A stretch of DNA of 64,000 bases from Verrucosispora sp. NA02020 (GTDB taxonomy: Bacteria; Actinomycetota; Actinomycetes; Mycobacteriales; Micromonosporaceae): contig NZ_CP054923.1 of the NCBI RefSeq assembly GCF_013364215.1, positions 2,170,001-2,234,000 on the forward strand, given 5' to 3'. The notes beneath the pieces were generated by a model, which worked only from the letters and a program-made list of their open reading frames with translations, searched no databases and was not told the origin of the DNA. This document shows positions 58,930 through 64,000 of the stretch, piece by piece. A program made the position numbers and the translations under genes. The first letter of the stretch is position 1. Every line of letters starts with the position of its first letter.

Positions 58930-59913
58930 ATGTCCCGTACCCGTGTCACGGCCCTGGTCGCCGCCGCCACCGTTCTGGTGCTGGCCGCCTGCGGCACCAC
59001 CGAGAACACCTCTGATCCCGCCTCCACCCCCTCCGCCGCCGGCGGGCCGGTCACCCTGACCGACAGCCGGGGCAAGGAGATCACGCTCGACCAGCCCGCC
59101 ACCAAGGTCGTCGGCCTGGAGTGGGGCGAGGTCGAGATGCTCGTCGGCCTCGGTGTCATGCCGGTCGGTGTCGCCGACCCCAAGGGCTACGCCACCTGGG
59201 TGACCGCCGCCAAGCTCGACGCGGACGTCAAGGACGTCGGCACCCGGGGCGAGCCGAGCGTCGACTCCATCGTCGCGCTGGAGCCGGACCTCGTGGTGAT
59301 GACGGACGACCGTGGCGCCGGCACGATCGCGCAGCTGGAGAAGTACGTCCCGGTCGTCGTCACCAAGGGCAGCGACGCCAGGGACAACATCGGCCGGATG
59401 CGCGCCGACCTGAACATGATCGCCGCTGCGGTCGGCAGGACCGCCGAGGCGGAGAAGCTGCTCGCCGACTTCGACACCGCGATCGCCGACGGCAAGAAGA
59501 AGATCGCCGACGCCGGTGCCGCCGGCAAGCCGTTCGCCATCGCCGACGGCTGGAAGGAAGGCAGCACGGTCAGCATCCGGATGTTCGGTCAGGGCGCGCT
59601 CGTCTCCCAGATCGGCATCCAGCTCGGCCTCACCAACGCCTGGCAGGGCGAGGTCGACGAGGCGTGGGGCCTGGGCCAGACCGACGTCGAGGGCATGACC
59701 GTCCTCAAGAGCCCGGACCTGCACTTCTTCTACAACGCCTCGGACGGCGTCGACGTCTTCGCCGACGGCCTCGCCGACAACGCCATCTGGAAGTCGCTGC
59801 CCTTCGTCCAGCAGGGCAACCTGCACCGGATGCCGGACGGCATCTGGACGTTCGGCGGGCCGCTCTCCGGCAAGCAGTACATCGACCAGTTCGTCAACAC
59901 CTACGCGGTGTGA
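58930..59913 (+). CDS. Iron-siderophore-binding lipoprotein
   Basis: 327 residues. Lipobox VLAAC (Cys21) anchors it outside the membrane; the rest is a class III periplasmic-binding domain with [25 protein letters not shown] and the [10 protein letters not shown] block. Binds ferric siderophore and passes it to the permease. Its TGA overlaps the next start (GTGA). Confidence 0.9.
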   Translation: MSRTRVTALVAAATVLVLAACGTTENTSDPASTPSAAGGPVTLTDSRGKEITLDQPATKVVGLEWGEVEMLVGLGVMPVGVADPKGYATWVTAAKLDADVKDVGTRGEPSVDSIVALEPDLVVMTDDRGAGTIAQLEKYVPVVVTKGSDARDNIGRMRADLNMIAAAVGRTAEAEKLLADFDTAIADGKKKIADAGAAGKPFAIADGWKEGSTVSIRMFGQGALVSQIGIQLGLTNAWQGEVDEAWGLGQTDVEGMTVLKSPDLHFFYNASDGVDVFADGLADNAIWKSLPFVQQGNLHRMPDGIWTFGGPLSGKQYIDQFVNTYAV

Positions 59914-62018
59914 CCACCCTGTCCGCACCCCCGCGTTCGGAGCCGGCCCTCGGGCCGGCTCCGGCCGGGCGCGTCTCGGCCCCCCGCGTCGTAGGGGCCT
60001 TCGTCGCCGCCATCGCGCTGCTGCTGGTGGTCGCCGGTGTCCACCTCACCCAGGGCACCTCCGCCGTCGGCGCGCTCGACCTGCTGCGGCTGCTCACCGG
60101 CGGCGACGACGAGACGGCCCGGGTGCTCGTCGCCTCCCGGGTGCCCCGACTGCTCGCCGGGCTGGCCATCGGTGTCGCCCTCGGCTTCGCCGGTGCGGCC
60201 CTCCAGTCGATCGCCCGCAACCCGCTGGCCTCGCCGGACACGCTCGCCGTCAACGCGGGCGCCCACCTGGCCATCGTCTCGGTCTCCGCGTTCGGCATCG
60301 CGCTGCCCGCGCTGCCCGCCGGTGGCCTCGCCTTCTGCGGCGGGCTCGCCGCCGCCGGCCTGGTGATGGCGATGTCCTCCGGCGGGCAGGCCGGCACCAC
60401 CCGGCTCATCCTCGCCGGTTCGGCCACCGCCATGGCGCTCAGCTCGGTGACCATGCTGCTGCTCCTGCTCTTCGAGCAGGCCACCATCGGCCTGTTCGCC
60501 TGGGGCAACGGCTCGCTGGTGCAGAGCGACCTGAACGCGCTCACCCAACTCGCCCCGGTGCTCGGCATCGCCGTCGTGGCCCTGATGCTGCTCGGACACC
60601 GCCTCGACATCCTCGCCCTCGGCGACGACACCGCCACCGTGCTCGGCCTGGACGTACGCCGTACCCGGCTGATCGTCACGGTGCTGGCCGTCCTGCTCGC
60701 CGCTTCGGCGGTGACCCTCACCGGGCCGGTCGGCTTCGTGGGCCTGTGCGCGCCGGTGATCGTCCGGCTGCTCGGCTCGGTGGTGCCCGGGGTGCACCGG
60801 CACCGGGTGCTGCTGCCGCTCTCCGGCATCGCCGGAGTGATCATCGTGCTCGGCTCCGACGTGCTGCTGCGGGCCGTCATGGGTGGCCAGGCCGGGGTGG
60901 ACATCCCCACCGGCGTGGTGACCACCCTGCTCGGCGCGGCCGTGCTGATCTGGCTGGCCCGGCGGCACCGCGACGCCGGACCGACCCGCCGCCCGCCGGG
61001 CGGGCACGCGGCCGTACGCTCCGCCGGCTTCCACCGCACCGTGGTCGTCGTGGCGGCCACCGTCACCGCTGCGGCGGTGCTGCTCGGCATGCTCGCCGGG
61101 GACACCTGGGTGCTCGTCGGCGACATCGTCAACTGGTTCAACGGCACCACCGGGCCGGGGTACACGTTCGTGCTGGACCAGCGCTGGCCCCGGGTCGCCG
61201 CGGCGATGCTGGCCGGTGCGGCGCTGGCCGTGGCCGGCACCACCGTGCAGGCGGTCTGCCGCAACCCGTTGGCCGAGCCCGGCATCCTCGGCATCACCGC
61301 CGGAGCCGGCCTGGGCGCGGTCTCACTGCTCACCTTCGTGCCGCTGGCCGGGGTGTGGGCCGTCTCCGGGGTGGCCGGGCTGGGCGCGATGCTCGCCTTC
61401 GCCCTGGTCTACGGCGCGGCGTGGCGCGGCGGGCTCAGCTCCGACCGGCTGGTCCTGATCGGATTCGGGGCCTGGCAGGGCGGCATGGCGCTGATCACCT
61501 TCATGATCGTGGCCTTCGACCCGTGGAACACCGGCAAGGCGCTCACCTGGCTCTCCGGCTCCACCTACGGGCGTACCGCCACGCAGGTGCTGCCGGTGGT
61601 GATCGCGCTGCTGGTGCTCACCCCGGCGGTGGTCGCCGCCCGCCGCGAGCTGGACCTGATGACGCTGGACGACGACACTCCCCGGGTGCTCGGCGTCCGG
61701 CTGGAACGCACCCGGCTGATCGCGCTCGGCGCGGCGGCGCTGCTCACCTCGACCGCCGTCTCGGCCGTCGGTGTGATCGGCTTCGTCGGCCTGGTCGCCC
61801 CGCACGCGGCCCGCGCGCTCGTCGGCGGCCGGCACAGCCGGGTGCTCCCGGTCGCCGCGCTGCTCGGCGCGGCACTGGTCAGCCTCGCCGACACCCTCGG
61901 CCGCACCGTGATCGCCCCGGCACAGATCCCCGCCGGTCTGGTCACCGCCATGATCGGTACCCCGTACTTCGTCTGGCTGCTGTGGCGTTCCCGCGCCGCC
62001 GCGCCCCGATCCCGGTGA
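59910..62018 (+). CDS. Fused double FecCD permease (FhuB-like)
   Basis: 702 residues, about twenty membrane helices in two FecCD halves. Half 1 has [36 protein letters not shown] and [17 protein letters not shown]; half 2 repeats them as [37 protein letters not shown] and [17 protein letters not shown]. The two normally separate permease genes are one chain, as in FhuB. GTG 59910 overlaps the binding-protein stop. Confidence 0.9.
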   Translation: MTTLSAPPRSEPALGPAPAGRVSAPRVVGAFVAAIALLLVVAGVHLTQGTSAVGALDLLRLLTGGDDETARVLVASRVPRLLAGLAIGVALGFAGAALQSIARNPLASPDTLAVNAGAHLAIVSVSAFGIALPALPAGGLAFCGGLAAAGLVMAMSSGGQAGTTRLILAGSATAMALSSVTMLLLLLFEQATIGLFAWGNGSLVQSDLNALTQLAPVLGIAVVALMLLGHRLDILALGDDTATVLGLDVRRTRLIVTVLAVLLAASAVTLTGPVGFVGLCAPVIVRLLGSVVPGVHRHRVLLPLSGIAGVIIVLGSDVLLRAVMGGQAGVDIPTGVVTTLLGAAVLIWLARRHRDAGPTRRPPGGHAAVRSAGFHRTVVVVAATVTAAAVLLGMLAGDTWVLVGDIVNWFNGTTGPGYTFVLDQRWPRVAAAMLAGAALAVAGTTVQAVCRNPLAEPGILGITAGAGLGAVSLLTFVPLAGVWAVSGVAGLGAMLAFALVYGAAWRGGLSSDRLVLIGFGAWQGGMALITFMIVAFDPWNTGKALTWLSGSTYGRTATQVLPVVIALLVLTPAVVAARRELDLMTLDDDTPRVLGVRLERTRLIALGAAALLTSTAVSAVGVIGFVGLVAPHAARALVGGRHSRVLPVAALLGAALVSLADTLGRTVIAPAQIPAGLVTAMIGTPYFVWLLWRSRAAAPRSR

Positions 62019-62056
62019 CGCGCCGCCGCGCCACCGGTCCGCACCAGAGAGGCACC

Positions 62057-62995
62057 ATGACCAACACCCTGCCGATCACGCCCTGGCGGTTGTTCGCCGT
62101 CGAGGTCCGCGCGGTACGCCGGCTCAGCCCCTCCTTCGTCCGGGTCACCTTCACCGGCCCGGACCTGGACCGCTTCGCCGACAATGGCTACGACCAGCGG
62201 ATCAAGCTGGCGTTGCCGTTGCCCGGTCAGCGTGGGGCGGACCTGCCGCAGGGGCCGGACTGGTACGCGCAGTGGCGGGCCCTGCCCGAGCCGTTGCGCA
62301 ACCCGATCCGCACCTACACCGCGCGGGCGGTCCGGCCCCACCTCAACGAGGTGGACGTCGACCTGGTGCTGCACGGCGACTCCGGCCCGGCGACCCGGTG
62401 GGCGCGGCGGGTACGCCCCGGCGACGAGATCGCCATCGCCGGCCCGGACGCCGGGTACGACGGCGACCACGGCGGACGGGAGTTCCGACCCCCGTCCACC
62501 GGTCGCCTGCTGCTCGCCGGGGACGAGACGGCGGTGCCGGCGATCGGCGGGATCTGCGAGCGGCTGCCGTCCGACGCCCGGGGCCGGGTGCTGCTGGAGG
62601 TGCCGTCGACGGCGGACGTGCTGCCGCTGGTGGCGCCGCCCGGCGTCGACGTGACCTGGCTGCCGCGCGACGGCGACCCGTACGGCGCCCGGCTGGTCCC
62701 CGCCGTGGCGGAGGCCGCCGAGGAACTGCTGGGCCGGGCGCTGCCGGTCGGGGCGGGCGTGTCGGGGGCGTACGCGTCCGGCGGTCAGCTCGTCGACGAC
62801 GTGGACGTGGACCGCGCGATCCTCTGGGAGGTGCCCGACGCCCTGCCGTCCACGCCGCTGTACGCGTGGCTGGCGGGGGAGGCGGGTGTCATCCGTACCC
62901 TGCGCCGGCACCTGGTCGCCGAGTGCGGCCTGGACCGGCGGGCGGTGGCCTTCATGGGCTACTGGCGGCACGGCCGCGCCGACCCCTCCAGCTGA
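62057..62995 (+). CDS. Siderophore-interacting FAD-binding reductase (SIP)
   Basis: 312 residues of the ViuB/YqjH type: [21 protein letters not shown] (FAD-binding RxYT) and [13 protein letters not shown], with a C-terminal NAD(P)-binding half ([30 protein letters not shown]). It reduces ferric siderophore in the cytosol and frees iron. AGAGAGG precedes ATG 62057. Last gene of the iron unit. Confidence 0.9.
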   Translation: MTNTLPITPWRLFAVEVRAVRRLSPSFVRVTFTGPDLDRFADNGYDQRIKLALPLPGQRGADLPQGPDWYAQWRALPEPLRNPIRTYTARAVRPHLNEVDVDLVLHGDSGPATRWARRVRPGDEIAIAGPDAGYDGDHGGREFRPPSTGRLLLAGDETAVPAIGGICERLPSDARGRVLLEVPSTADVLPLVAPPGVDVTWLPRDGDPYGARLVPAVAEAAEELLGRALPVGAGVSGAYASGGQLVDDVDVDRAILWEVPDALPSTPLYAWLAGEAGVIRTLRRHLVAECGLDRRAVAFMGYWRHGRADPSS

Positions 62996-63013
62996 ACCCG
63001 GGCGGCGCGGCGG

Positions 63014-63529
63014 TCAGGCCAGCGGGTGCGAGATGCCCCGGGCGTGGTCGGTCAGGGCCGCACCGACCACCGTCGCCTCCAGCGGCAGGACCTCCAGGCA
63101 GCGGCGGACCGCGATCGCCATCAGCGTGTTCGGCACCCGCATGGAGAGCGTGCAGTGCGGCACCCAGTGGCCCGGCCGGTAGTGCTCGACCAGCTCGACC
63201 CCGGCACCGGTGAGCCGGTCGTGCACCAGCCGGTGATGCGTCAGCAGCTCCGTGGTGGGTGTCGGACCCAGCCAGAGCACCCGGCCGACGAACTGACCGG
63301 CGTGCTGGAACGACAGCCGCAGCGGCGCCGCCACGACGGTCCCGGCCAGCGCCGCCGCCACCTGCTCCGGGTCGAGACGGGGCGCGACCGCCAGCGAGAC
63401 GTGCGGCCGGTGCCGCTGCTCCAACAGGGACCGCAGGCTCTGCACCCCCTCGGCCTCCAGGGCGTCCCAGAGCACCCGGATGCGGCGGGTGGCGACGGTG
63501 TCCAGATAGAGCTCCAGCGCGGCGACCAC
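63014..63529 (-). CDS. 2'-5' RNA ligase / 2H phosphoesterase-like protein
   Basis: 171 residues. Two H-x-[ST] motifs, HVSL (about residue 43) and HCTL (about residue 128), form the active site of the 2H superfamily (LigT, CPDase). These act on 2',3'-cyclic phosphates or 2'-5' linked RNA. Reads from GTG or ATG near 63529. Convergent to the SIP gene. Confidence 0.82.
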   Translation of the reverse strand: MVAALELYLDTVATRRIRVLWDALEAEGVQSLRSLLEQRHRPHVSLAVAPRLDPEQVAAALAGTVVAAPLRLSFQHAGQFVGRVLWLGPTPTTELLTHHRLVHDRLTGAGVELVEHYRPGHWVPHCTLSMRVPNTLMAIAVRRCLEVLPLEATVVGAALTDHARGISHPLA

Positions 63530-63554
63530 ATGATCACTGTAGGCGGACCGTCCC

Positions 63555-64000
63555 TCACGGCACGATGACCGCCCGACCCTCCAGCGTGCCGTCCTGCATC
63601 CGGCGGTACGCGTCCATCGCGTCCTCCAGGCCGAACGTGGTGGTCTTCGGACGGACCAGTCCGCGTGCCCCCAGGTCGAGCACCTCGATCAGCTCCGGCC
63701 GGCTGCCCCAGTACGTGGTCTGCACACTGGCCTCGTACGGGACCGTGAAGAAGCCCACGGTCAGCGAGCCGCCGCCGATACCCACGACGGTCAGGTCGCC
63801 GACGGTCCGCACCACCGAGACGGCGAGCTTCAGGGTGGGGTCCGCCCCGACGAAGTCGAGCACCACGTCGGCGCCCCTGCCTCCGGTGATCGTCCGGATC
63901 TCGTCGGCGGTGCCCGCACCGGAGCGCAGCGTCAGGTCCGCGCCGCACTCCTGCGCGAGCCGCAGCGCCTCGTCCCGGGTGTCCACCGCGACCACCCGGG
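63555..64000 (-). CDS. Zinc-type alcohol dehydrogenase family, 5' end cut by window edge
   Basis: C-terminal part only: the Rossmann half with MVAVDTRDEALRLAQECGADLTL, GGRGADVVLDFVGADPTLKLA and a C-terminal TTFGLEDAMDAYRRMQDGTLEGRAVIVP. The gene continues past the right edge, where its N-terminal catalytic domain with zinc ligands would be. Substrate not predictable. Confidence 0.85.
   Translation of the reverse strand, partial: RVVAVDTRDEALRLAQECGADLTLRSGAGTADEIRTITGGRGADVVLDFVGADPTLKLAVSVVRTVGDLTVVGIGGGSLTVGFFTVPYEASVQTTYWGSRPELIEVLDLGARGLVRPKTTTFGLEDAMDAYRRMQDGTLEGRAVIVP

Overview
The window comes from a high-GC, sporulating, filamentous actinomycete of the Micromonosporaceae, most likely Micromonospora or a close relative. 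The grounds are the very GC-rich third codon positions, frequent GTG/TTG starts, an SsgA-family sporulation/division protein, a Spo0M-like protein, a DivIVA/Scy-like polar coiled-coil protein, F420-dependent chemistry, several secreted CBM2 polysaccharidases, a DmdR/IdeR-type iron box and an AICE-type integrative element in a tRNA gene. The genus is inferred from gene content; no marker gene for it lies in the window.

Layout. 1-5.4 kb: envelope/lipid genes (diacylglycerol-kinase-like, YihY, a tandem PAP2 protein, an EEP-family enzyme, a tryptophan-rich membrane protein). 5.4-9.9 kb: a palindromic intergenic repeat, a 39-residue membrane protein, an F420-type oxidoreductase, a secreted GH5 mannanase with two operator-like palindromes, and a Spo0M-like protein. 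10-23.4 kb: HelD-type helicase, a TPR/FnIII membrane protein, several regulators with their operators (MarR/VOC, Rrf2 beside flavin reductase, AraC/SDR), a K+ channel and an SsgA-family protein.

23.5-34.1 kb: an integrated element at the 3' half of tRNA-Val(CAC). It has the AICE core rep-xis-int as one overlapping operon, a GntR-type repressor and an overlapping three-gene module. Its cargo is visibly lower in GC: a PIN protein, a possible HEPN-like protein, a membrane-anchored protein and a DUF5677-like protein. The element lies between two 506-bp direct repeats, each holding 43 nt of the tRNA plus an integrase 3' fragment. A third, partial tandem copy carries the long integrase ORF, which lacks the usual C-terminal catalytic segment with the tyrosine. 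No FtsK/TraB transfer gene is visible, so the element looks grounded. The host gene on its right is truncated.

34.1-49.5 kb: P450, LacI regulator, GH18 chitinase, SRPBCC protein, a secreted CBM2 protein without a catalytic domain, a bile-acid-symporter-family transporter, an FAD monooxygenase, a metal/redox run (CDF exporter, CopD-CtaG fusion, DsbA-like, VKOR) and a multidomain GH5 cellulase. 49.6-64 kb: FUSC-like protein, two DUF3558-like lipoproteins, a large LuxR-family regulator, a fusion protein related to one of the element's small genes, the Scy-like protein, an iron-siderophore uptake operon behind an iron box (ATPase, binding protein, fused double permease, siderophore-interacting reductase), a 2H phosphoesterase and a truncated alcohol dehydrogenase.

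Three secreted glycoside hydrolases (mannanase, chitinase, cellulase) plus CBM2 proteins indicate life on plant and fungal polymers. Several transcription units have their own clear palindromic operator.
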